NCBI RefSeq assembly: GCF_024171815.1
Contig: NZ_JAMTCJ010000003.1
Coordinates: 868,001-932,000 of the forward strand
Length of the DNA stretch: 64,000 bases
Reading direction: 5' to 3'
Source: Williamsia maris
GTDB taxonomy: Bacteria > Actinomycetota > Actinomycetes > Mycobacteriales > Mycobacteriaceae
The notes under the pieces were generated by a model. It did no database searches. It was not told the DNA's origin and worked only from the letters and a program-made list of their open reading frames with translations. Position numbers and translations under genes: made by a program. The first letter of the stretch is position 1; the number at the start of each line of letters is the position of its first letter. Shown one piece after another: positions 41,141 through 49,652 of the stretch.

Positions 41141-42118
41141 ATGCAAGCCAGGCGGGCTGAACAGAGTGCCGTGGTCGCGGAGGGACTGGTCAAGCGCTTC
41201 GGCGAGTTCACGGCCGTCGACGGGGTCAGCTTCACCGTCGAGACGGGCACGGTCCTGGGCCTGCTGGGTCCCAACGGCGCAGGCAAGACGACCACGGTCA
41301 ACATGCTCGCGACCCTGCTCCTGCCCGACGCCGGGACCGCGCGCATCGCCGGCCACGACGTCGTCTCCGAACGCGCCGAGGTGCGCCGGTCGATCATGCT
41401 GACCGGTCAGTTCGCCGCTCTCGACGAATCACTCACCGGACACGAGAACCTCGTCCTGTTCGGTCGACTCATGGGCCTGGACAAGAAAGCCGCGCGGGCG
41501 CGCGCCGAGGAATTGCTCGAGGCCTTCAATCTCACCGAGGCCGCCAAGCGCCGCGTCGGCAAGTTCTCCGGCGGCATGCGCCGTCGCATCGACATCGCCT
41601 GCGGACTCGTCGTCCGACCCGAGGTGGTCTTCCTCGACGAGCCGACCACCGGCCTGGACCCGCGCAGCAGGCAGGACGTCTGGAACATCGTCACGTCACT
41701 GCGCGATCTGGGCATCACCACCCTGCTGACGACGCAGTATCTCGAGGAGGCCGATCTCCTCAGCGACAACATCGTCGTCATCGACAAGGGCAAGGTCATC
41801 GCCGAGGGCACCGCCGACGACCTCAAGGACCGCGTCAGCGGCACCTTCTGCGAGATCGTGCCGAGCTACCCCGACGACGTCGTCAAGATCACCGAGCTGC
41901 TGGCCGACCTGGCGCCGGCGGACCAGATCCGCACCAACGCCGCCGGGACCTCACTGACCGTCCCCGCCACACGCGGTACAAACACCCTCGTCGAGATCGT
42001 GCGCCGCCTCGACGACGCCCAGATCGCCCTGACCGACGTCGGCCTGCGCCGCCCGTCGCTCGACGACGTCTTCCTCAAGCTGACCGAGGCGCCACCGGTG
42101 CCGGGTGCCGCGCGGTGA
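41141..42118 (+). CDS. drrA: DrrA-type ABC exporter ATP-binding protein
   Basis: A 325-residue ATPase of the daunorubicin-resistance (DrrA) family. Walker A GPNGAGKTT lies at residues 43-51; the ABC signature SGGMRRR and Walker B VVFLDEPTTG follow, with the DrrA-type C-terminal extension. ATG at 41141 gives the family length; GTG at 41084 would add 19 residues. It overlaps the next permease by 4 bp (GTGA). Mycobacterial DrrABC exports phthiocerol dimycocerosate, and related systems export polyketides and lipopeptides. Next to the NRPS it most likely powers export of the peptide product. Confidence 0.9.
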   Translation: MQARRAEQSAVVAEGLVKRFGEFTAVDGVSFTVETGTVLGLLGPNGAGKTTTVNMLATLLLPDAGTARIAGHDVVSERAEVRRSIMLTGQFAALDESLTGHENLVLFGRLMGLDKKAARARAEELLEAFNLTEAAKRRVGKFSGGMRRRIDIACGLVVRPEVVFLDEPTTGLDPRSRQDVWNIVTSLRDLGITTLLTTQYLEEADLLSDNIVVIDKGKVIAEGTADDLKDRVSGTFCEIVPSYPDDVVKITELLADLAPADQIRTNAAGTSLTVPATRGTNTLVEIVRRLDDAQIALTDVGLRRPSLDDVFLKLTEAPPVPGAAR

Positions 42119-42930
42119 CCACCACGGCCGACCGTCCGCTGGTGATCGGCGGGCTCACCAAGCCCGAGATCAGCACCCTCGGACAGATTCTCGCGCTGAC
42201 CGAACGGTCGCTGCGCGGGATGATGCGTCAGGGCGAGTTCGTGCTCGGCATCGTCGCTCCGGTGATGCTGACCATCTGCTTCTACGTCCCGCTGCGCAGC
42301 ATCTTCGACTCGTTCCCCGGCGTGAACTACGCCCAGTTCCTGATGCCGGTCATCTTGCTGCAGTCGGTGGGGTTCGTCGCGACCTCGGCGGCGATGCGCG
42401 CCGCGGCCGACGGCAGCGCGGGCATCACCGACCGTCTGCGCAGCATGCCGGTCAACGCGGTCATCCCGATGCTGGCGCGTCTCGTCGCGAACGCGATCCT
42501 GCTCGTCATCTCGCTGATCTGGGCGGTCATCTCGGGCCTCGTCATCGGATGGCGCCCCGAACACGGCCCCGGCTACCTGTTCGGGTTCCTGCTCGTGGCC
42601 TTCGTCGTCGGCCTGTTGCTCGCGCTGGGCGCCGACGCGATCGGTGTGGTGTCGTCGAACCCCGAGGCCACCAGCCAGGCACTGGCCCTCCCCCAGCTCA
42701 TCCTCGGCATGCTCTCGACCGGATTCGTCCCCGAGACCTCGTTCCCGGAGTGGATCCGCCCCTTCGCCCGTAACCAGCCCATCTCGCAGTTCACCGAACT
42801 GATGCGCGGCTTCGACGCAGGCAAGGTCACCTGGGACATCGCCACCGCACCGCTCATCTGGGCGGGCAGCATCGCCGTCCTCGCCGTCGGCGGCGGGGTG
42901 TACATCATCGTCACGGGCGCACGCCGATGA
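42115..42930 (+). CDS. drrB: DrrB-type ABC exporter permease
   Basis: A 271-residue ABC-2 type permease with about six hydrophobic segments. The N-terminal cytoplasmic part contains ALTERSLRGMMRQGEF; the conserved TDRLRSMPVN loop and an NQPISQF motif near the last helices are typical of this family. The start GTG overlaps the drrA stop and its own stop overlaps the next ATG, so drrA, drrB and drrC are translationally coupled. It would form the membrane channel with DrrC. Confidence 0.9.
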   Translation: MTTTADRPLVIGGLTKPEISTLGQILALTERSLRGMMRQGEFVLGIVAPVMLTICFYVPLRSIFDSFPGVNYAQFLMPVILLQSVGFVATSAAMRAAADGSAGITDRLRSMPVNAVIPMLARLVANAILLVISLIWAVISGLVIGWRPEHGPGYLFGFLLVAFVVGLLLALGADAIGVVSSNPEATSQALALPQLILGMLSTGFVPETSFPEWIRPFARNQPISQFTELMRGFDAGKVTWDIATAPLIWAGSIAVLAVGGGVYIIVTGARR

Positions 42931-44174
42931 ACTGGGAGATCACCGGGCAGCCGTCCGACGACCGCGACGCCCCGACCACACGCATTCCGCGGCGGCCACG
43001 GCACCGGTCGCCGAACGAGTCCGGCAGCGACCACTGGTGGCGCTCCGAGCGCCCCGCGGCCCCGCGCCGCTCGGTCGACCCCGACGACGCCGTGACCCGG
43101 CGGACCGAGGTCCCACCGTCGCGTCAGGTCCTGTTCCCCGGCACCGGGTCGATCCGTGCGGTCGTCGGACCGTGGACCGTGCTGGCACCCGAGTCCTCGA
43201 CGGACTGGTCGACCGAGCGGATCTCGTCGTCGTCGAAGGACTCCCCCGACGAGCCGGCCACCACCCGACTCACGCCGCTGGCGCACACCATGACCAAGGA
43301 CCCCGTCGAGCGCGGCGAGACCCCGGCGCCCGCGACCACACGGACCGCGGACCGGTCGATGGTCACCCGATTCCCCGTCGCCGAACAGACCGGCGAGCGT
43401 GGACTGCGGGCGTATCTCCTGCACACGAGCATCCTCACCGGACGCCAGGTGCTGGTGGTGCTGCGCGACCGCGTCACCCTGTTGCAGACGCTGCTCTTCC
43501 CCGCGCTGAGCATGATCATGTTCAAGGTCGTCCTCGGCGACGCCATCGGTCAGGCGACCGGGCAGAACAGCGCGTTCGGCACGGTCCCGCTCGTGGTCCT
43601 CGTGGGCGCGATGTTCGGCTCCCTCGCCGGCGGTGTGCGCCTCACGAGTGAACGCAAGACCGGCCTGTTGACCCGGCTCTACGTGTTGCCGGTGCACCGC
43701 GGCGCCGACCTGAGCGCCCGGATCATCGCCGAGTTGATGCGCATCCTGCTCGGCACGGTGATCCTGATGCTGTTCGGCATGTTCATCGGTTGGCGGTTCA
43801 ACCAGGGGTTCATCCCCGCGGTCGGCATCTTCGTCGTCGCACTGCTCTACGGCGCCGCGTTCTTCAGCATCGTCCTCGCGCTGGCGCTGTCGGCGTCGAA
43901 CATCCCGCTCGTGCCGATCATGTCGCTGGTGTCGAGCCTGTTCATGTTCTTCAACTCCGGTTTCTCCCCGGTCAGCGCGTATCCCGGTGTGCTGCAGCCG
44001 ATCGTCGCCAACCAACCGATGACCTGTGCCATCGACACGATGCGCGCCCTGGCCATCGGCGGACCGGTCGCCGACAGTCTGACCAAGACCCTGATCTGGG
44101 CGATCGGCGCACTGTTGCTGTTCACCTACCCGGCGCTGCGCGGCTACCGCCGTGCCGCGAGTTCGGCCGGCTGA
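42927..44174 (+). CDS. drrC: DrrC-type ABC exporter permease with long N-terminal extension
   Basis: A 415-residue ABC-2 permease. The C-terminal part (about residues 160-410) has six hydrophobic segments, SERKTGLLTRLYVLPVHR and NQPMTCAIDTMRALA, normal for DrrC-like proteins of about 270 residues. The first 150 residues are an extra hydrophilic, Pro/Arg/Ser/Asp-rich, probably disordered region absent from the family as I know it. The ATG overlaps the drrB stop (ATGA), which supports the long start. The extension could contact the NRPS or the envelope machinery; this is inference. Confidence 0.87.
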   Translation: MNWEITGQPSDDRDAPTTRIPRRPRHRSPNESGSDHWWRSERPAAPRRSVDPDDAVTRRTEVPPSRQVLFPGTGSIRAVVGPWTVLAPESSTDWSTERISSSSKDSPDEPATTRLTPLAHTMTKDPVERGETPAPATTRTADRSMVTRFPVAEQTGERGLRAYLLHTSILTGRQVLVVLRDRVTLLQTLLFPALSMIMFKVVLGDAIGQATGQNSAFGTVPLVVLVGAMFGSLAGGVRLTSERKTGLLTRLYVLPVHRGADLSARIIAELMRILLGTVILMLFGMFIGWRFNQGFIPAVGIFVVALLYGAAFFSIVLALALSASNIPLVPIMSLVSSLFMFFNSGFSPVSAYPGVLQPIVANQPMTCAIDTMRALAIGGPVADSLTKTLIWAIGALLLFTYPALRGYRRAASSAG

Positions 44175-44318
44175 GCGCAGCCCTGCACCCCCTGCACGAC
44201 CTCTGCGCCCCGCCGATGTGATGCGAACGCACGATTGACCGGCGCGCCCGGACCTCGCGATCATCGAGATCCGATGCGCCGACATCGATCGGTGGGGTGA
44301 TCAGGGGGGACTGCATCC

Positions 44319-45224
44319 ATGTCTGACATGAGCGATCAGCGACCACGCACGCTGTCGGTGGTGATACCGGCGTTCAACGAGGCCGACGCGATCGGCACGT
44401 GCCTTCAGGCGCTGCTGTCCCAGTCGCCGCCACCCACCGAGATCATCGTCGTGGACAACAACTCCTCCGACGACACCGCGCGGGCCGCTGCGGCATTCGG
44501 CGGGCCGCAGTCGGTGGTCCGGGTCGTGACCGAAACCCGTCAGGGCGTGCAGCACGCCCGGGATCGGGGCGTCGCCGAGGCGACCGGCGACCTCATCGCA
44601 CGTATCGACGCCGACACCTACGCGTCGGCCGGATGGGTGGCTGCGATCCACCGGTTCTTCGCGGTGGCACCCGACCACATCGGTGGCGGCTACGGGATGA
44701 TGACCATGCACGATCTGCCGTTCCAGAAGCCCTTCGCGGCGATGCAGCGTCGGCTGACGGCTCGGGTGCGTTCGAAACTGCACGCGGGGTCGGTGACCGT
44801 GGTCGGCGAGGCGATCGGCGGGAACTGCGTGATGCGCGCCCAGGTCTGGCGGGAGGTGGCGGGCAAGACCAGCCGGCGCGGCGACATCATGGAGGACGCC
44901 GACCTGTCGCTGACCATCCGCGGGGCCGGGTGGCAGTTCGCGTTGATCCCCGACATGACCGCCCAGACCTCCGGCCGCCGTCTCGCGTCGAGTCCCCGTA
45001 ACTACTGGCGCTACACCGCCTACAGCCCGCGCACCTACGCCATGCACGGCCGACGTCGGGCCGCGGTGTTCGCCGCCATCGGGATCCAATTCGCCCGCGC
45101 CGCCCACCTCCTGATCTGGGCCGTGCTGCTGTGGTGGGACCTCGACGAGAAACGTTTTCGGGGCCGACCCGCGGGGCTGCGCAAGGGAGATCGCGAACTT
45201 CCGTCGGGTCTGCGGACGGACTGA
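44319..45224 (+). CDS. family-2 glycosyltransferase, copy 1
   Basis: A 301-residue GT-A fold transferase: LSVVIPAFNEADAIG at the N terminus, VVDNNSSDDT, a DADT metal-binding motif and EDADLSLTIR in the acceptor half. ATG follows GGGGGGA by 8 bp. A short hydrophobic stretch near residues 260-275 may anchor it to the membrane; there is no signal peptide. It follows the exporter genes by 144 bp and is closely similar to the next gene. It may glycosylate Ser or Thr of the NRPS peptide or build an unrelated envelope glycan. Confidence 0.88.
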   Translation: MSDMSDQRPRTLSVVIPAFNEADAIGTCLQALLSQSPPPTEIIVVDNNSSDDTARAAAAFGGPQSVVRVVTETRQGVQHARDRGVAEATGDLIARIDADTYASAGWVAAIHRFFAVAPDHIGGGYGMMTMHDLPFQKPFAAMQRRLTARVRSKLHAGSVTVVGEAIGGNCVMRAQVWREVAGKTSRRGDIMEDADLSLTIRGAGWQFALIPDMTAQTSGRRLASSPRNYWRYTAYSPRTYAMHGRRRAAVFAAIGIQFARAAHLLIWAVLLWWDLDEKRFRGRPAGLRKGDRELPSGLRTD

Positions 45225-45391
45225 CCTCAGGCGACCGCGTCGATTCACCCCGACCGCGCCGACGTCCGGGAGTACACCGCCCGGCGAGTGTCACCTCTGC
45301 CGCCACCCCGGGTCGCGGGGGTGTCCCGGGTACCATCGGACCCGACCGGCACAGCGGGGGGACCACCGCGAACCACTGAGGGGGTAGATCG

Positions 45392-46300
45392 ATGCCTGAC
45401 ACGCAACCGACACTGTCGGTGGTCGTCCCGGCATTCAACGAAGCCCGGTCGATCGGCCGATGCCTCGACAAGCTTCTCGCCCAGTCGACGCCGATCGAGG
45501 AGATCATCGTCGTCGACAACAACTCGACCGACGAGACGTTCGCCATCGCATCGGCGTACAGCCGGGACCACCCCACCGTCCAGGTGCTCGTCGAACCGCG
45601 GCAGGGCGTGCAGCACACCCGCGACCTCGGTGTCGGTACGGCCACCGGAGAACTGGTCGCCCGTATCGACGCCGACACCTACGCCGAGCCCCGCTGGGCC
45701 GCCAACATCGTCGACTTCTTCGCGGTGGCCCCCGATGACATCGCCGGCGGCTACGGGATGTCGACGATGCACGACATGCCGCTGCAGCGTCCGTTCACGG
45801 CGATGCAGGCGCGTGTGACCAGGCGTGTGGGCAAAGCGCTGGCCCAGGGACAGGTGACCGTGGTCGGCGAGGCGATCGGCGCGAACTGCGTCATGCGCTC
45901 CGAGGTGTGGCGACAGGTCGCCGGGAAGACCAGTCCCCGCGACGACATCATGGAAGACGCCGACCTGTCGCTGACGATCCGGGACGCCGGGTGGCGCATC
46001 GCCCTCATCCCCGGCATGGACGCGCAGACCTCCGGACGTCGGCTGTACTCGAGCCCGCGCAGCTATTGGAAGTACACCGCCTACAGCCCGCGCACCTACG
46101 CGATGCACGGTCGCCGGCGTGCGATGGTGCTCGCGTCGATCGGCATCCAGTTCGCTCGGGTCGCGCAGATCGGGCTGTGGATTCCGTTGTTGTGGTGGGA
46201 TCCGACCGCGAAGAAGTTCGGTCTGGTCCCCCGGGGCCTGCGCCGCACCGATCGGGAACTCCCGTCGGGGCATCGCTCCGACTCCACGCCGCAGCGCTGA
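45392..46300 (+). CDS. family-2 glycosyltransferase, copy 2
   Basis: A 302-residue paralogue of the preceding gene, colinear along its whole length and identical in many blocks (QGVQH, ARIDADTYA, VTVVGEAIG, SPRTYAMHGRRRA). It has the same nucleotide-sugar and metal motifs. The start follows GAGGGGG by 7 bp. The pair clearly arose by tandem duplication, and the copies may add successive or different sugars. A strong palindromic terminator begins 4 bp after the stop. Confidence 0.88.
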   Translation: MPDTQPTLSVVVPAFNEARSIGRCLDKLLAQSTPIEEIIVVDNNSTDETFAIASAYSRDHPTVQVLVEPRQGVQHTRDLGVGTATGELVARIDADTYAEPRWAANIVDFFAVAPDDIAGGYGMSTMHDMPLQRPFTAMQARVTRRVGKALAQGQVTVVGEAIGANCVMRSEVWRQVAGKTSPRDDIMEDADLSLTIRDAGWRIALIPGMDAQTSGRRLYSSPRSYWKYTAYSPRTYAMHGRRRAMVLASIGIQFARVAQIGLWIPLLWWDPTAKKFGLVPRGLRRTDRELPSGHRSDSTPQR

Positions 46301-46304
46301 ACGT

Positions 46305-46330
46305 CGTCGGCCGCCACGTGGCGGCCGACG
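46305..46330 (+). terminator. palindromic terminator after glycosyltransferase copy 2
   Basis: A perfect 26-bp palindrome (13-bp arms 46305-46317 and 46318-46330, centred on CACGTG), 4 bp past the stop codon. As RNA it would form a stable GC hairpin. There is no long T tract, common for actinobacterial terminators. Confidence 0.55.
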
Positions 46331-46432
46331 GGTGCGTGTGGTTCCCGGTTCAACCGGTCCACAGTGTGCGATTCTTCGTCTGGACGACCCGACCACCGGG
46401 CGGGTCGGGCGACGCGTCCTCGGAGGTCGGCG

Positions 46433-47851
46433 ATGAAGCAGCTACGCGCGCGTGACTCGGCGTATGTGTTCCTCGGCGGATCGCGCGGGGTGTCCTCACG
46501 CGTGCTCTCGTGCTGGGTTCTCGCACACGACGACGGTGGCGCGGCGGACCTGCCCGTCGACGCGGTCGTCGACACCATCTGTCGCCGGTTGAGCGTCGAC
46601 GAACGTTTCACCAGCAGGCTGGTGCGGGTCCCCGGCGACCTCGGGCACCCGTTCTGGATGCACGACCCCACCATCGACATCGCCGACCAGATCGTCGTCG
46701 ACGATCGCCCGGGTCTCCGCTGGCACGACGCACAGGAGACACTCGCCGACATCGCGGCCACCCCGTTCGACACCGACCGCCCGCTGTGGTCGATGCACCT
46801 GATCACCAACGTCGCCGGCCTCCCCTCCCAGCCCGGACTCGCGACCATCCTGTGCGTCTCGTTCCACCACGCGGCCTTCGACGGGATGTCGTGGGAGAAG
46901 ACGATGCACCGACTTCTCGCCGACACCCCGTCCGCTCCCCCGGAGCACGTCGTCATCGGCCCGCGTGAGGCGTCCACCGCGCGGATCGTCGCGGCGCAGG
47001 TCCGGCGGGCACCACGGGAATGGGCGACGTTCCTCGGCAACCTCGGGCGCATGGCGCGCGAGGCGCGCCGGATCGCCCGGGCGCGCCGTCCCGAGCAGTT
47101 GCAGTACGAGCGGCACGGCGCGCCGCAAACCCGGTTCAACACCGGCGTGCAGGGCAGGCGGTGGACCGACTACCTCGAGTTCCCGCTGACCGATCTGCAG
47201 GCCGTGCGCGATCGGGTCCCCGGTGCGACGGTCAACGACGCGCTGCTGTCGATCATCGGCCGCACGGCGCATCTGTACCTGAGCGAACACGGCGAGGACC
47301 CCGACGGCTCACTCGTCGCCCTCGTACCGATGTCGACCCGCGGCGCGCGGGCCGACGACAACGCCAACCAATTCGTGCCCCTGGCAATCGAATTGCACTC
47401 CGGGGTGCCCGACATCGACACCCGCCTCGGACTGATCGCGACCAGTTCGTCCGTCGAGAAGTCACGGGCCACGAAGGTCACCCGCAGCGAGTTCTGGAAG
47501 GCCGTGAACTCGGCGCCCGCCCTCGCCCTGCGTCTGGTGGCCCAGATCGAACGCATCCCGCGGCCGGGCGGGGCCACGAAGCGGCCGAGCGTGAACACGG
47601 TGGTGTCCAACGTCATCAACCACACCCCGGTCAGCTCCATGATGGGCGTGCCGACCGCATCGGGGTTCGCCTACTCGCCGCTGGGCGGCGACTCGACCCT
47701 GTCGCACTGCGTCGTCACGGGGTTGGGCAAGGTCATGATCGTGGTGACCTCGGATCAGACCGTCATGCCCGACATGCCGCGATACATGCAGTTGCTGCAG
47801 GAGTCGGTCGACGCGCACCAGGCGCTGATCCGGTTGTCCGACGCCGAGTGA
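46433..47851 (+). CDS. WS/DGAT-like acyltransferase
   Basis: A 472-residue member of the wax ester synthase/diacylglycerol acyltransferase family, related in fold to NRPS condensation domains. The catalytic HHAAFDG motif (HHxxxDG) lies near residues 144-150. RDSAYVFLGG at the start and VSNVINHTP plus a GLGKVMIVVTSD segment at the end fit the family. ATG at 46433 has a GGAGG site 6 bp upstream. It acylates alcohols or hydroxyls with acyl-CoA in known relatives. Placed after the exporter and glycosyltransferases it could acylate the peptide or sugar, but a storage-lipid role is equally common. Confidence 0.85.
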   Translation: MKQLRARDSAYVFLGGSRGVSSRVLSCWVLAHDDGGAADLPVDAVVDTICRRLSVDERFTSRLVRVPGDLGHPFWMHDPTIDIADQIVVDDRPGLRWHDAQETLADIAATPFDTDRPLWSMHLITNVAGLPSQPGLATILCVSFHHAAFDGMSWEKTMHRLLADTPSAPPEHVVIGPREASTARIVAAQVRRAPREWATFLGNLGRMAREARRIARARRPEQLQYERHGAPQTRFNTGVQGRRWTDYLEFPLTDLQAVRDRVPGATVNDALLSIIGRTAHLYLSEHGEDPDGSLVALVPMSTRGARADDNANQFVPLAIELHSGVPDIDTRLGLIATSSSVEKSRATKVTRSEFWKAVNSAPALALRLVAQIERIPRPGGATKRPSVNTVVSNVINHTPVSSMMGVPTASGFAYSPLGGDSTLSHCVVTGLGKVMIVVTSDQTVMPDMPRYMQLLQESVDAHQALIRLSDAE

Positions 47852-48277
47852 TCAGGCGGTCGCGTCCAGCGACGCGATCACCTTGGTCTCGGTGATCCAC
47901 ACGGCCAATTCGCCGGGCACCCCGTTGCGTGCACCGAACTCCTCGGCCCGGTCGGCCCCCATGTACCGGGCCCCGGCCGCGGTCGCTATCCGGCGGACGT
48001 CGTCGGGGTCTTCACTGACCTCCACCCGTCCCTGCACCTGAACGAAGGCGTACGGGGGTTCCGGGAGGTCGATGCACATGACCACCCGCGGATCGCGCGC
48101 CAGCGCACGACCTTTGGCGGTCGTCGCCCCGGTGTTGAACGCGATGCGGTCGCCGTCGAGGACGAACCACACCGGCGCGACCAGGGGGCGGCCGTCGGAC
48201 GCGGTGTAACCCAGGTGGCCGGTCTTGGTGCCCTCGGTCAGGAAGGCACGCACCTGCGGATCGGACAGCTCACTCAT
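47852..48277 (-). CDS. PPOX-class F420-dependent oxidoreductase family protein
   Basis: A 141-residue split-barrel flavin/deazaflavin-binding protein. RPLVAPVWFVLDGDRIAFNT, TTAKGRALARDPRV and YAFVQVQGRVEV are the usual blocks of F420-dependent PPOX proteins of mycolate-containing actinobacteria. It is convergent with the WS/DGAT gene and ends at the next base. It stands alone between the lipopeptide and mycofactocin regions. The substrate is unknown. Confidence 0.85.
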   Translation of the reverse strand: MSELSDPQVRAFLTEGTKTGHLGYTASDGRPLVAPVWFVLDGDRIAFNTGATTAKGRALARDPRVVMCIDLPEPPYAFVQVQGRVEVSEDPDDVRRIATAAGARYMGADRAEEFGARNGVPGELAVWITETKVIASLDATA

Positions 48278-48332
48278 CGTCGGTCACTCCGGTCTCTCGG
48301 GGACGGGTTCGGGTCCAGCGTAGTTGCCCACA

Positions 48333-49652
48333 TCAGAGCCGCCCCGCCGACAACCGCGCGGCGATCACCGACGCCGCCATCATCAGGGTGGCGTGGGGCC
48401 CGCTCGATCCGGAGCTGGGCAGGATCGATCCGTCGATCACGCGCACGCCGTCGAGACCGGTCACGGCCCCGTTCCAATCGGTGATCCCACCCATCGGCAT
48501 CGACCCCCAGGCGTGTTGCGAGGTCAGGACGACGTCGTCCACCGTCACGCTGTCGGCGTCGAGGAGCCCCGCGAACCGTCGGCCGGCGAGCATCTCCACC
48601 AGTCGATCGGCCCACGATCGCACCAGCGTGATGTCGTCGGGGGCGACGACGCCGAGGTCCACCTGCTGGGCCCCCGCCGCGTCGATGGTGAGCGATCCCG
48701 ATGCGCGCGGCGCCATCAGCGCGATGCCGATCGCCGCCCCCGTCGGTTCGACGCCCTCGATGTAGCGGGCGAAATCATCGTTGTAGCAGCGGATCTCCAG
48801 TCCGTCCTCGGTGTGCAGCACGGTCGGCAGCAGCGGCAACTGCGCCCCGGCATCACCCCGGGGGCGATACCGGATGAGGAGTTCGCGGTGTTCGCCGATC
48901 CGCCGCGTCGCCGCCGCCCCCGTCGACCGCGCGATCAGCGCCGCCGACGCCAGGGTGCCCGCGCAGAGGATGGTCTCGTCGGCCGCCACCGTCTCGCCGG
49001 TGTCGAGCAGCACCCCGCGGACCAGGGATCCGTCGACGCGCAGACGGTCCGCCCGCGCCCCCGTGCGAACCGTGAGGTTCGACCGTCCTCGCGCCGGCCA
49101 CAGGTAGGCACGGTCGGCGGGCACCCGCTGCGACCCGCGTGAATTCGATCGCACCCGGTTGACACCCACACGGGGCGTGACGGAGTCGATCTGCTCGTAA
49201 CCGTCGTCTTTCCAATGCTTTTCGAACGCCGCAGCGATCGGGGTCAGTTCGTCGTCGGTGAACTCGCGCACCGACATGGCACCGCCACCGTCGGCACCAC
49301 CGTCGATGTCGGTGTACGCCGCAGCGATGGTGTCGAGGTCCCACGAGTCACGATCCCATCCCGCGAAATCGTCGTCGTGCCAGCGCATGAAGTACCCGCC
49401 GTTGACCGCCGAGGAGCCGCCCGGGCCGCGCCCCCGGGGCAGGGCCTGGCCACCGACCGCCCGATGGTGGGTCACGCGGCGTGAGGCCGGGCCGACGGGC
49501 AGCATCGTCAGATCCAGATCCGCATCGTCGGCCGCCGTCGCCCCCTCCTCGAGGAGGATCACCTCGACGGTGTCGTCCCGGGTCAGCCGCTCGGCCACCA
49601 CACATCCGCAGCTACCCGCGCCGACCACGACGATCCGACGGGTCGCGGTCAC
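48333..49652 (-). CDS. mftG: mycofactocin system GMC oxidoreductase MftG
   Basis: A 439-residue glucose-methanol-choline oxidoreductase. The start GTG at 49652 overlaps the mftF stop (GTGA) and gives TATRRIVVVGAGSCGCVVAERL, whose GxGxxG binds FAD. GGSSAVNGGYFMRWHDDDF is the GMC signature, and the C-terminal VIDGSILPSSGSSGPHAT holds the active-site region. In mycobacteria MftG passes electrons from reduced mycofactocin to the respiratory chain. The frame extends far upstream of the true start, but that part only overlaps mftF. Confidence 0.92.
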   Translation of the reverse strand: MTATRRIVVVGAGSCGCVVAERLTRDDTVEVILLEEGATAADDADLDLTMLPVGPASRRVTHHRAVGGQALPRGRGPGGSSAVNGGYFMRWHDDDFAGWDRDSWDLDTIAAAYTDIDGGADGGGAMSVREFTDDELTPIAAAFEKHWKDDGYEQIDSVTPRVGVNRVRSNSRGSQRVPADRAYLWPARGRSNLTVRTGARADRLRVDGSLVRGVLLDTGETVAADETILCAGTLASAALIARSTGAAATRRIGEHRELLIRYRPRGDAGAQLPLLPTVLHTEDGLEIRCYNDDFARYIEGVEPTGAAIGIALMAPRASGSLTIDAAGAQQVDLGVVAPDDITLVRSWADRLVEMLAGRRFAGLLDADSVTVDDVVLTSQHAWGSMPMGGITDWNGAVTGLDGVRVIDGSILPSSGSSGPHATLMMAASVIAARLSAGRL

